Shown: positions 10,433 to 22,794, counted from the first letter of the stretch. The stretch: 64,000 bases of DNA from Scylla paramamosain (GCF_035594125.1 NC_087192.1:9941001-10005000); one strand, 5' to 3'. Program-made: numbers and translations. Notes: generated from the letters alone by a model not told the origin.

Positions 10433-13400
10433 TACAAAAAACTTCAAAGAGCATCCACTGCATCATCATGTGTGCTTAAAAACACACAACACGGTGATGG
10501 AGCTGCCCAGGGGAGTAGGGGAGGTGAGTGCGCAGCACCTCCCCAACCTTCCCAGGAGAGCAGGGGAGGTGTGTGCACAGCACCTCCCTAGCTTCCCCAC
10601 CTTTGTCCCACCCCTTGTCCCACCATAAAAAGTAGATTCACTGACCACCAATTTGATTCCTTCAGCAACATGAGGATACACCAGACACCTTGATTATTTA
10701 CCCATACCATACTTATCATGCTTATCCCATACCTTGTCTCACCTACAGCAGGAACATCAGGAGCAGCAGGAATATCAGTAGCAGCAGGAACAGCAGGAGC
10801 AGCAGGTGAGTACACAACACCTCCTTACCCTTCCCATACTTATCCCATCCTTTGTCTCACCAACACAGCAGGAACGTCAGGAAAAGCAGCAGCAGCAGAT
10901 ACAGCAGGAGCAGCAAGTGAGTAGTGAACAGCATTTACTTACCCGCCCCATACTGATCCCACCCCTTGTCTCACCCACAACAGGAACAAAAGGAACATCA
11001 GGACTAGCAGGAGCAGCAGGAACATCAGGAGCAGCAGGAAAACCAGGAGCAGCAGGAACATCAGGAGAAACAGGAACATCCACAGGTGAGTGCACAACAC
11101 CTCCCTACCCTTCCCAGACTTATCCCATCCCTTGTTTCATCCACAGCCAGAACATCAGAAGCAGCAGGAGCAGCAGGTACAAAAGGAGCATCAGGAGCAG
11201 CAGGTGAGTGCACAACTCCTCCCTACCCTTCCCATCCCTTGTCTCACCCACAGCAGGTACAGCAGGAACATCAGGAGCACCAGGAACAGCAGGACCAGCG
11301 GATACAGCAAGAAAATTAGGAGCAGTAAGAACGTCAGGTGCAGCAGGAAAATCAAGACCAATCAATAGGAGCAGCAGGTGAGTGCATAAAACATTTCTCT
11401 TCCATTGCTTATCATATCCATAGTCTCACCCACAGCAGGAAAAGCAGAAACATCAGGAGCAGCTGGAGCAGCAGGAACATCAGGAGTAACAGGAACATCA
11501 GGAGTAACAGGAACATAACAAGCAGCAGGAACAGCAGGTGAGTGCACAACACCTTTCCCTACCCATACTTATCCCATCCCTTGTCTCACCTACAGCAGGA
11601 GCAGCAGATACAACAGGAACGTCAGAAGAAACGGGAATTTCAGCAGCAGCGGGAACAGCAGGTGAATGCACAATACCTCTATACCCTCCCCATACTTATC
11701 CCATCCCTTCTCTCACTCACAGGAACAGCAGGGGCATCAGGAACACAGGGAACGGTAAAGCAACAACATCAGAAGCAGCAGGAACATCAGGAGCAGCAGG
11801 TGAGTGCGCAACACCTCCCCACACATCCCATACTTATCCCATCCCTTGTCTCACCCACTGCAGGTACAGCAGGAACATCAGGAGAAGCAGGAACAACAGG
11901 AGCATTAGATACAGCAGCAACAACAGAAGCAGCAAGAACATCAGGTGCAGCAGGAACATCAGGACCACTAGGAGCAGCAGGTGAGTGCACAACACCTCCC
12001 TACCCTTCCCATACTTACCACATCCCCTTTCTCACCCACAGCAAGAACAGAAGGGCAGCAGATACAGTAGGAAAGTAAGGAGCAGCAGGAACATCAGGAA
12101 GATCAGGAGCAGCAAGAACATCAGGAGCAGCAGGAACATCAGGAGCAGCAGGAACATCAGGAGCAACAGGAACATCAGGAACAGCAAGAACATCAGGAGC
12201 AGCAGGAACATCAGGACCACTAAGAGCAGCAGGTGAGTGCACAACACCTCCCTACCCTTCCCATACTTATCACATCCCCTGTCTCACCCACAGCAAGAAC
12301 AGAAGGGCAGCAGATACAGCAGGAAAGTAAGGAGCAGTATGAGCAACAGTAACATCAGGAGCAGCAGGAACATCAGGAGCAGCAAAAGCAGCAGGTGAGT
12401 GCAAAACACCTTCTTACCTTTCCCATACTTATCCCATCATTTGTCTCACCCACAGCAGGTACAGCAGGAGCAGCAGATACAGCAGAAACATCAGGAACAG
12501 CAGGAGTAGTAGGTGAGTGCTCAACACCTCGTTACCCTTACCATACTCATCCCATCCTTTGTCTCACCAACAAAGCAGGTACACAGGAACATCAGAAGCA
12601 CCAGAGAAAGCAGGAGAAATAGATACAGCGGGAACATCAGGAGCAGCAGGAAAAGCAGGAGCAGCAGATACAGCAGGAACATCAGGAGCAGCAAGTGAGT
12701 GCACACCACCTACTTACCTTCCCCATACTGATCCCATCCCACAACAGGAAAATCAGGAGCAGCAGGAGCGAACAGCAGGGGCAGCACGTGCAACAGGAAC
12801 ATCAGGAGCAACAGGAACTTCAGGAGCAGCAGAAGCAACAGGTGAGTGCACATCACCTCCCTACACTTTCCATACTTATCCCATTCCTTGTCTCACCAAA
12901 ACAAGGTACAGCATGAGCATCAGGAGGAGCAGGAACAGCAGAAGCAATAGATACATCAAGAACATCAGGAGCAGCAGGAGCAGCAGGTGAGTACACAATA
13001 CCTTAACCTTCCCATACTTATCCCATCCCTTGTCTTACCCACAGTAGGAAATGTAGGAACATTAGGAGCAGCAGGAACATCACGAGCAGCATGAACATCA
13101 GGAGCAACAGGAACACCAGGATCAGTAGGAGCAGCAGGTGAGTGCACAACAACTCCCTAACCTTTCCATACTTATCCAATCCCTTATCTCCCTCAGCAGA
13201 TACAGTAGGGGCAGCAGCAACATAAGGAGCAGCACGAACATCAGGAACAGCAGGAGCAGTAGGAATATAAGTAGCAACAAGAACAGCAGGAGCAGCAGGT
13301 GAGTGCACAGCACCTCCCTTCCATTCCCATGCTTATCCCATCCCTTGTCTCTCCCACAGCAGGTACATCAGGAGCAGCAGGAACATCACGAGCAGCAGGA

Positions 13401-14076
13401 ACAGCAGGTGCAGCAGGTAAAACAAGAGAAGCAGGTGAGCACACAACACTTCCCTACAATTCCCATAATCATCCCATTCCTTGTCTCACCCACAACAGGA
13501 GGAGGAGCAGCAGGAGCAGCAGTTTCAGGAGCATCAGGTGAGTGTGCCCTACCTTCTCCATACTTATCCCATCCCTTGTCTCACCCACTGAACGTACAGC
13601 AGCAGTTGAGGGCGTCACATAACCCTGCCTTCCCTACTCCATACCCCATCTCTTGTCGCAACAAGAGCATCGTAAATAGGAACAGCAGGAACAGCAGGAA
13701 GAGCAAGAGCACTAGGTGAGAGCTAAACACCTCCCTGCCTTCCCCACCACTATTCCATCCCTTGTCCCAGCAGGAGCATCATAACCAAGAGCAGCAGGTA
13801 CAGCAGCAGCAGTAGGAACACCAAGATCAGCAGGTACTGCAGGAGCACACATCAGGAGTAGCAGAAACAGCAGGTACGAGAGGAGGTACAGCAGCAGCAG
13901 CACCACCACCACAAATAGCAGCAGCAGATACAGCAGATGTAGCAGCACCAGCAGCAGATGCAATAGCAGACGCAAGAGCAGCAGCAGCAGCATCAGATGC
14001 TTTTCTCCTCTTTCTCCTCCTCCTCCTCCTGGTTCTTCTCTTCCTTCTCCGTCTCGCCGCTCGCCTGAGTTCTTAA
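10433..14076 (+). repeat. Array A: tandem collagen-like mini-exons with short introns
   Basis: About twenty units. Each has a purine/AC-rich block built on an 18-bp motif (GGAACATCAGGAGCAGCA), then GTGAGT, then a conserved pyrimidine-rich stretch ending CTCACCCACAG. Taking GTGAGT as donor and the last AG as acceptor, the intervening pieces are about 61-64 bp. The blocks read Gly-X-Y (GTS, GAA, GKP, GET, GPL) with each Gly codon split after its first base. Segments I could phase: 10,752-10,805 (54 nt), 10,872-10,916 (45), 10,984-11,085 (102), 11,147-11,203 (57), 11,439-11,537 (99), 11,599-11,661 (63), 11,864-11,980 (117), 12,459-12,512 (54), 13,499-13,537 (39). Most are multiples of 9. Several units carry stops or shifts (TAA in 11,439-11,537; shifts in 11,723-11,800 and 12,042 onward). 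No start exon is identified. Confidence 0.6.
13849..14076 (+). CDS. Candidate 3' terminal coding exon: Ala-rich with Leu-rich tail (copy A)
   Basis: From 13,849 one frame stays open for 75 codons to TAA at 14,074-14,076. It reads TSGVAETAGTRGG, then Ala/Pro/Asp-rich sequence, then about 20 mostly Leu/Phe residues followed by RLAARLSS. The shape resembles a low-complexity stalk followed by a C-terminal membrane segment. The copy at 26,878-27,105 has the same length and frame with several substitutions. Caution: the Leu run is encoded by a CTC/TTC-rich microsatellite, and a single extra base separates this frame from the Gly-X-Y frame just upstream, so a splice junction is needed to connect them. 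Tentative. Confidence 0.3.
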   Translation, partial: TSGVAETAGTRGGTAAAAPPPQIAAADTADVAAPAADAIADARAAAAASDAFLLFLLLLLLVLLFLLRLAARLSS

Positions 14077-14132
14077 CTCTCAGAGAGTGAGAGTACCCAA
14101 CGCAACTCCCCTTCAACCTTTAAGCTGTTTCT

Positions 14133-14354
14133 TTATATCGATAGTCCCATATAGATTAGTCCCATACCCTTCCACCAGGTCAATGTAAACAGCTCCTTAT
14201 AAGCCTTGCGCTTAGTACGTCTTTTGACCGTGTCCTTAACCATGAAGGGTCCAAAGAGATCCGAAGCGGTGTTCATGAATGGCGGTGAAGGTTTCAAGCT
14301 CTCTGATGGATCTTGACCCATTATTTGGGGAAAGGGACAGCTCGACGCTGCCAA
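14133..14354 (-). pseudogene. BEL/Pao integrase fragment (left edge of copy B)
   Basis: The minus-strand frame contains PSPPFMNTASDLFGPFMVKD followed by KRRTKRKAYKELFTL. This is the recognisable start of the BEL/Pao integrase core (consensus PPF..VGVDLFGPF). Only about 70 codons remain. CR1 copy B begins 40 bp to the right, with the gag remnant beyond it, so protease, RT and RNase H are missing between gag and integrase. In copy A the sequence left of CR1 is protease instead. This points to a deletion in copy B running from inside CR1 into the integrase. Confidence 0.7.
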
Positions 14355-14395
14355 CTCAACACCACCTACTCAACGCCGCCGACCAACTGAATTAA

Positions 14396-16258
14396 AGGTA
14401 GCCAGCCAGGCGAAGACGGACCCCAAGGCATTTCATCAGGTATACAGGACGAAGAATAAGGATACTATAGGTCCATTAAAGGCAGCAGATGGGGAGCTGG
14501 TTAGTTCTGGGGAGGAGATTAGTAAACTTCTGAATGAGTATTTTTTAACTGTCTTCACCCAGGAAAACATGCAGGATATGCCAGGTAGTGAACAGGTGTT
14601 TAGAGCAGATGAGAATGAGAAGCTGACAGATATTTCCATAACTAGGGAGATAGTGGAACAGGAGATAGATAGGCTTAAAAAGTTCAAGACACCAGGACCA
14701 GATGAAATATATCCCAGAATACTTAAGGAATGCAAAGAGATTATTAGTGAGCCGTTAGTTTCTGTCTTACGGAAATCACTGGAGTCGGGTGAGGTACCAG
14801 TAATGTGGAGGCAGGCTAATGTAGTACCCATCTTTAAGAAAGGAGATAAAACTTTAGCGTCTAATTATATACCTGTCAGCTTAACTTCAGTTGTAGGTAA
14901 AATGTTAGAGTCAATAATAGCGAGGAACATTAGGGAACATTTAGACAAAATAACTTGATAAATCAGTCACAGCATGGCTTCACGAAGGGGAAGTCTTGCC
15001 TGACAAACTTTTTACAGTACAGTTTACAGTACAGTACAGTTTTTACAGTAAGGTGTACGAAGCAGTAGATAATGGTGATAGTTATGATATCTTATATCTG
15101 GACTTTAGTAAAGCATTTGACAAGGTACCCCATCAAAGGCTCCTGAGAAAGGTTAGGGCACACGCGATGGATGGGAAGGTGTTAGGCTGGATAGGGTCAT
15201 GGCTTAGTGACAGGCGACAGAGAGTGGTAATGAACGGGTAATGAGTGGGGTCATGTAATTAGTGGGGTGCCACAGGGATCAGTATTAGGGCCATTGCTAT
15301 TTCTAATATATATCAATGACTTGGATAGTGGAATTGGTAGTGATATTAGTAAATTTGCGGATGACACAAAGATAGGTAGATTAATTAGGTCAGAATCGGA
15401 TGCCATCGCCTTGCAGGCAGATTTAGATAGAAAGAATGAATGGACGGATAGATAGAAAATGCAATTTAATATCAAGAAATGCAAAGTGCTTAGCGTAGGT
15501 AGAGGAAACCCACACAATAGGTACACATTAGACAACCAAACTCTGGTAGGTACAGGGTACGAGAAAGATTTAGGAGTTATAGTTAACTCTGAACTCCGTC
15601 CAGGGAAACAATGCATAGAAGCCAAAAACAAGGCAAATAGGGTACTAGGATTCATTTTTAGGAGTGTTAAAAGTAGAAGGGCGGAAGTAATATTAAAGTT
15701 ATACTTGGCGCTGGTCAGACCTCATCTAGACTACGCTGTGCAGTTCTAGTCCCCACATTACAGGAAAGATATAGGTCTATTAGAATGAGTACAGAGGAGA
15801 ATGACTAAAAGGATACAGGGGATGAGGAGTATTCCTTACGAGGCGAGTTTGAAGCTGTTAAATTTACATTCTTTAGAGAGACGTAGGTTAAGAGGGGGAC
15901 CTGATAGAAGTATTTAAGTGGTATAAGGGTTATAACAAGGGGGATGTAGGCAAAATTCTTAGGATCAGCAACCAGGCTAGAACAAGAAATAACGGGTACA
16001 AGCTTGAAAAATTTAGGTTGAGGAAGGAGATAGGAAAAAAATTGGTTCTCAAATAGAGTGGTAGATGAGTGGAACGGACTCAGTAATCATGTTGTTAGTG
16101 CTAGGACACTAGAGAGCTTTAAGAGAAGATTAGACAAGTTTATGGATGGTGATAATAGATGGAAATAGGTAGGTGTATTTCATACAGGGACTGCCACGTG
16201 TAAGCCTGGTCGCTTCTTGCAGCTTCCCTTATTTCTTATGTTCTTATGTTCTTATGAA
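14396..16258 (+). mobile_element. CR1-like non-LTR retrotransposon, further truncated (copy B)
   Basis: Closely matches 1,148-2,998. It starts abruptly at the equivalent of position 1,148 (AGCCAGCCAGGCGAAGACGGA) and lacks the endonuclease part present in copy A. RT pieces are readable at 14,569-14,958, 14,996-15,241, 15,267-15,455 and 15,459-15,749 in shifting frames. FADDTKIG is intact. Breaks include a lost base near 14,950, a local CAGTACAGT expansion at about 15,010-15,045 and a missing segment near 15,238. It ends in the TTCTTATG tail. Confidence 0.85.
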
Positions 16259-16790
16259 TCATAAAGAGTAGTGAGGTGTTCTCCCTTGCAATAAACACTG
16301 CCAGTCATCAACAATAAACCTTCACGTGATTACTAACAGTAATTACTAACCGCCCTAGGCGAAGCTGTTTGTCAAAGATTCCCAAACATGTCATGTAAAC
16401 TACTATGATGGTCTGCAGTACACTGATCACCGTTAATCAGAATCCCACACCTTACTTTTCTTTTACAGGTTTTGGTGATGTGACGTGGAACGATAAGACA
16501 CTTGAAACAAACTCCCTTTGCCTTAATAACTTGAATTTATCTAAGGCGTCCATTCTGCTGAAGCCATTAGGCCGGGCGCACATTGAGACGCAGGCAACAC
16601 AGGCGACACAGCACAGAGCAGGGCAGAAAACTGCATCTCACTGGTTTAAACCTAAGCACGCATATTGACACGCAGGACAGCACAGCACAGATGCAGACCT
16701 GTGTCGGCCTGCGCGACGCAGTCGTTCGAACGCAGTTTCCTGTGCCACGTGCGGCGCAGCTTGATAGCAACTCACTCTTTAGTACTCACA

Positions 16791-16898
16791 ATGTCGTCCA
16801 CGGAGCAACTCATAGAGGCTGTTCGCCATCAAAGAGTGCTGTATGACACTAGTCATCCTGATTATATGAGAGGAACTTATAAGGACGAGTTATGGGCA
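16791..16898 (+). pseudogene. MADF-domain (Myb/SANT-like) protein, N-terminal remnant
   Basis: The ATG at 16,791 opens MSSTEQLIEAVRHQRVLYD followed by SHPDYMRG and ELWAN. The LIEAV..H..LYD..HPDY pattern is the first half of a MADF DNA-binding domain. PIF/Harbinger elements carry a second gene of this type whose product helps the transposase. About 36 codons remain before the reading runs into antisense transposase sequence, so no functional domain is left. Confidence 0.65.
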
Positions 16899-17053
16899 AA
16901 TTCTCCATGTGTTTTCCTCTTCTCCATGTATTCACTCCTCCACACTGACCTCTTTGCTCTACAAATGTCATATAATAACATTACTTTCTCGAACTCGTTT
17001 TCTGAGTCGGAATCGGAACTAAGGTTTCCAAAGTAATTTTTGGCAACAGCCAT
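16890..17053 (-). pseudogene. Harbinger transposase, N-terminal remnant
   Basis: The minus-strand ATG at 17,053 opens a frame with an acidic serine stretch (SSDSDSENEFE), LLYDICRAKRS, then SEYMEKRKTHGEF. The W/Y-V..L..KR...GEF arrangement is what I expect at the N-terminus of PIF/Harbinger transposases. The DDE catalytic core is gone. The frame ends where it meets the MADF remnant near 16,895. Identification is by pattern memory only. Confidence 0.55.
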
Positions 17054-17673
17054 GATCAACACTACCGCACAGGACGACAGCCTGCTTCTCAATGTGCGCA
17101 CCACGCCTGTGCTGCGCTGTGCTGCCCTGCCCTTCCCTGCCCTGCGTCTGCCCTGCTCTGTGCTGCCCTGCGTCTCAATGTGCGCCTTGCCTTATTACAG
17201 TCTACTGTCTGATGCAAGTCCGTATCATGATACACGCATCTCTTTCCTACAGGTTTAACCTGAACAGAGTTCCCATTATTTCCTGGCTGAGAGTTTAACA
17301 CTAATTGAGTCATGGTGTTGAGACAATCCACAATGAGGCACTGAGAGGACTTCAATTCCTTCACTGTTTTTATCAGTTCACAAGGCTCACTTTTTGTCTC
17401 ACCTACATAATCAACATTAGTTGCGTTAAATGTTGCCTTCTGAAGGTTGGAACGGATGTCAGATTCCAAGTAAACGCACACATCCCTCTCCTTCAAAAGC
17501 AAGTCAATGAACACTTGTAAAAGGTTGTCCGGGTCATTTATTTGTTGAGCTTCGTGAACCCACTGGTGTCGTATGTCGACTGGGTCTCCAGCGCTGAGTC
17601 TGGTCTTCAGGACGTTGGCCTTCCTCGTGAAGGTTCGCTTTGCGGCGGCACGTTCCTTGACTAGTTTCTCCAT

Positions 17674-18966
<1,293 letters not shown>

Positions 18967-18973
18967 AAACAGG

Positions 18974-19074
18974 ACCCAAGGATCGGTGACCGCTTTAGAG
19001 CTCCTTGATCTCATCTACTATTTATTATTTGTTCTCCATGACTGTTACTCCCACAGCACTCCACAGTACCACAG
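18974..19074 (+). repeat. Exon-like segment, second of three copies
   Basis: Matches 9,927-10,024 and 23,302-23,402. It is joined directly to the (TA)n tract on the left and to GTAGAGAGACCC on the right, a context different from the other two copies. It is an extra partial copy within duplication copy B. Confidence 0.5.
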
Positions 19075-19559
19075 GTAGAGAGACCCACAGATAGATATAC
19101 GTACAGACAGGGAAAAAAATAGGTAGGTAGATGGAATGATTAATAGGCTGAGTTATTGACTGACTGGTAAAGAAATGGAGAGATGGATGGATGGAAAAAG
19201 ATATATATGCTAGACAGATAGATAAATAGATAGACAGATGGATAGATAGATAGAAAGATAGATGGATAGATGGATAGATAGGTCGATATTCCAGTCCAGT
19301 CCATATATCTATTTCATAAAAAAAATGTTATTGCTTTTTACATAATTAGAATTATGAAATAATTAAAATATGTAACATATCTTTAGCGCAATGTTGGCTC
19401 ATGGTTTTATACAAATAAAATTCTTTATTTTATGGCACTAATATCATTAGCTAAAAGATTCTTAAAATCATAAGAATTGAAAATACTGTGTAACATGTCA
19501 TAACAAACCTTATTGATAAACATGCATGGTTTTGTAAGTGTGCTGTATAAAGACTTTAT
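19075..19559. other. AT-rich segment with degenerate GATA repeats
   Basis: An imperfect GATA/GATG run lies at about 19,075-19,290, then AT-rich sequence with no recognised content. Confidence 0.5.
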
Positions 19560-20770
19560 TCTTAACCAGTTAATTATATATCCAAATATCATCTCTGCAC
19601 GCACTGTGGTCACTTTCATAATATTTTTTTTTTTTTTTTTTAATGGTCTTATGATAACCAACGGCGAACTGTTTCAGTGGTACAAATGACTTCCTCTTAC
19701 GAAACCATGATTCAGCACCATAAAAATTCAAGCAATAACAAGTAAACAACCCTGAAAACACAATTTAACTGGTATTACTAAATTTCTTCAAAATACATTT
19801 AAGCTCACTATAAAAGTTATTTCTACGTCTTATAATATTTAAATTACTATATAACCCAGATATGTCTGCTCACTAACAACATTCAGTGTTTCATTTCCCA
19901 AATATATATTAGCATTTCCTTCATAATGACTTGAATTTAGATATCATGCATGCAGATTTTTCACTGTTAATAGACAAATCCAGCGCCTTAACTTCAGTGA
20001 CCACAGTATTTACCAACCTATGGAGTCCACTATCAGAGGGCGACACCACCACCACGTTATCCACACAAGTGATCATATGTATGTTTAAAATTATTCATTT
20101 TATCGAACGCTTTTATCCAAAAAATCTAGAAAGCATCCATACACATTTGATCCTTCATTTATATATCTTAACACAGTTTAAGTACTAGGCAAGCAGGAGC
20201 AATAGAATAGTTTACTCTAAAACCATGCTGCCTATCGGTCAACTCAACCTTTGTAATTTTGTTTTGCAAACAATATTCAAATACCTTTAATAACACCGGG
20301 GACAAATTGATGGATCTACAATTATTAATACAAGAACAGTCTTTATATTAATCTTTTAACAATGGTATCATAATTCCAAAATGCATTTTCTTTGGTAACC
20401 TACCATGTACGATACAAGCGGAGAATAAGCCAGCAAGTAGCTTTAACAAATCATATGTACAGTATTTTAAGTTATTTAAATGTACATTATCAGGACCAAT
20501 ACCACAATTAAGTTTAGATATCGCTACACACACATCCTGACTACTCATAATCCCCACTATGTCACCCTTACGAACATCATTTTTCAGCAAATTATACATC
20601 TTGAAATTTATAGTCATCATATATTTTTTTCTAAACTTATCTGAAAACTTTTCAGTAATACAATTCAGATGACATTCGCCATATATTTTCATACCAAGAA
20701 ACATTTTATTAATTTTCACTTTTCTTACCTCTTTCTAAAATAACTTAGGATTCTTGTAATATAGAGAATC
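19560..20770 (-). pseudogene. Decayed non-LTR reverse transcriptase
   Basis: Minus-strand pieces in several frames line up as one old RT. ISKLNCGIGPDNVHLNNLKY and HGRLPKKMHFGIMIPLLKD (20,348-20,560) are the N-terminal RT motifs, VLLKVFEYCLQNKI and DRQHGFRVNYS (about 20,190-20,310) the next motif, TCVDNVVVVSPS (about 20,060) the catalytic box with ADD changed to VDN, and YCLNFYGAESW (about 19,720) the thumb-side motif. Stops and shifts separate them. It is a different LINE family from both the CR1 copies and the 5.4-9.9 kb element, and older judging by its decay. Confidence 0.65.
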
Positions 20771-21439
<669 letters not shown>

Positions 21440-21440
<1 letters not shown>

Positions 21441-21525
21441 TGTTCATTAAAGCACAAAGGAGGCTGGAAAAGTCATGAGGCCTACACGTGGCAGTCCGTG
21501 TATTAAACATAACTATCTACACCTA
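21440..21525 (-). mobile_element. CR1-like 3' end fragment
   Basis: The reverse complement contains CACGGACTGCCACGTGTAGGCC, the CR1 3' UTR signature seen at 2,925-2,960. Only the 3' end is preserved and the TTCTTATG tail is missing or decayed. Confidence 0.6.
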
Positions 21526-21644
21526 TCATTTTCACCCAATCTTTTCTTCCTTATTCTGTAACTACTACAATCTTGGTTTCTACAGTTAATTTCTATTTGT
21601 TCATTTAAGATTGTTTATTTGATTAATTTTCTCTGTTCGTTTAA

Positions 21645-22090
21645 AAATATAAGAACATAAGAAAATAAGGGAAGCTGCAAGAAGCCATCAGGCCTACGCG
21701 AGGCAGCCCCTGTATACAACATACCTATCTTAAAAGTTTATCTAATATTCTTCTTTCCACAAACAATCTGATTAGTGAGTGCATTCTATTTATCTACCAT
21801 TTCACTTTAGAGCAAGTTTCTTTCCGTCGCTTTTCTAAAATCAAACGTTATCAAGCTTAAACCCGTTTCCTCTTGTCCTGTCCTGACTATCAGCCTGAAG
21901 GATTTCGTTTGTGTCACCCTTGATAATTATATCCCAGTTGCCTTCTGAAGATCTTTGTCGGACTCCCTCCAGCCTTCGCCTCTATAAGGACTGTTACATC
22001 AAACTTCCCTTGTAAGGAATATTTCCCATCACTTGTAAATCCTTCGTTATCCTCACATCTAATATGAGGATAGGAGTGATTGCATAATAA
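21645..22090 (-). mobile_element. CR1-like 3' fragment with C-terminal coding remnant
   Basis: In minus-strand sense it ends GCTTCTTGCAGCTTCCC, then TTATTTTCTTATGTTCTTAT, the CR1 tail. Upstream sequence matches the end of the CR1 polyprotein (compare 2,700-2,880) with many stops. It is a diverged subfamily relative to the two CR1 copies in the duplication. Confidence 0.65.
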
Positions 22091-22318
22091 ACTTGAGCTG
22101 CTACTTACAACTTTAGAGGAATTCCCGTGGACGCTTTCTCATGTTCGCAAGATTACCTTTTACTTTTCTTTATCAATATACCTGTTTTCTGACTGCATCA
22201 AATTTCTAGTAGTATTGAAAATACTTAAGGTTAAAACTGATTTTCCTGGCTTACGATATTAATGTTATGGAAAACATAATGGATAGTTAATCTCTCCTCT
22301 TATTGTTCAAAATATTGA

Positions 22319-22486
<168 letters not shown>

Positions 22487-22727
22487 CAAGAAGGCCCGGG
22501 TTCGAATCCTGGGAGTGGCGAGGCAAATGGATGAGCCTCTTAATGTGTAGTCCCTGTTCACCTAGCAGCAAGTAGGTACGGGATGTAACCCGAGGTCTGT
22601 GACCTCACTGTCCCGGTGTGTGGTGTGTAAGTGGTCTCAGTCCTTCCCAAAGATCGGTCACTATTAGTTTGAGCTCTTTCCGTAGGGGAATAGCTGGTTG
22701 GGTGACCAGGAGACGACCGGAGGTGAA

Positions 22728-22728
<1 letters not shown>
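22487..22728 (+). mobile_element. tRNA-derived SINE, copy 1
   Basis: Begins within a tRNA-like head: CCCGGGTTCGAATCC (22,496-22,510) is a perfect B box. The A-box half has been replaced by the adjoining microsatellite. The body runs GATGAGCCTCTTAATGTG ... CACCTAGCAGCAAGTAGGTA ... TGTCCCGGTGTGTGG ... AAGATCGGTCACTA ... GAATAGCTGG, then a (CA)n tail. The body is shared with 52,977-53,187. I recall this body from decapod genomes; that is memory, not a search. Confidence 0.75.
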
Positions 22729-22793
<65 letters not shown>

Positions 22794-22794
22794 C
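22729..22794. repeat. (CA)n microsatellite, SINE tail
   Basis: About 31 CA units directly at the end of the SINE body. Confidence 0.95.

Larger units (their letters stand above)
16570..17194. mobile_element. PIF/Harbinger-type DNA transposon, internally deleted
   Basis: The inserted segment is absent from copy A (compare 3,300-3,312). The ends are inverted: left GGCCGGGCGCACATTGAG, right (reverse complement) GGCAAGGCGCACATTGAG, both continuing GACGCAGG. TTA lies at each junction, with one extra TTA on the right, fitting the TWA target duplication of this superfamily. Subterminal GCACAGAGCAGGGCAGA-like repeats also occur on both sides. Inside, the plus strand carries the start of a MADF-domain protein and the minus strand the start of a transposase-like protein, facing each other and truncated into one another. 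Both genes are therefore 5' remnants and the element is non-autonomous. Confidence 0.75.
16349..17673 (-). pseudogene. BEL/Pao gag remnant interrupted by a DNA transposon (copy B)
   Basis: The same gag as at 3,095-3,783, starting at the minus-strand ATG at 17,673 and almost identical in its first 165 codons. At 17,194 it is interrupted by a PIF/Harbinger-type insertion. Gag sequence resumes at 16,569 and continues through the zinc knuckle region to about 16,350. The uninterrupted copy A gives the pre-insertion sequence and fixes the boundaries. The frameshift before the zinc knuckle is shared with copy A, so it predates the duplication. Confidence 0.75.

Noticed and set aside
11015..13444. 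Minus-strand Pro/Ala/Val/Asp-rich frames across the mini-exon arrays
   Set aside because: They are the reverse of the Gly-X-Y blocks. Splice-like signals (GTGAGT, pyrimidine-rich CACAG) are on the plus strand only.
10806..13719. Gln/Glu/His-rich (QEQQEHQ) and Arg/Ser-rich (RNIRSS) frames in the arrays
   Set aside because: These are the other two frames of the same motif. They do not keep phase across the introns as well as the Gly-X-Y frame, although they are not strictly excluded.
10433..14076. CRISPR-like array (regular repeats with spacers)
   Set aside because: Both the conserved and the variable parts are repeats of each other, the genome is eukaryotic, and the regular part is intron-like rather than a palindromic direct repeat.
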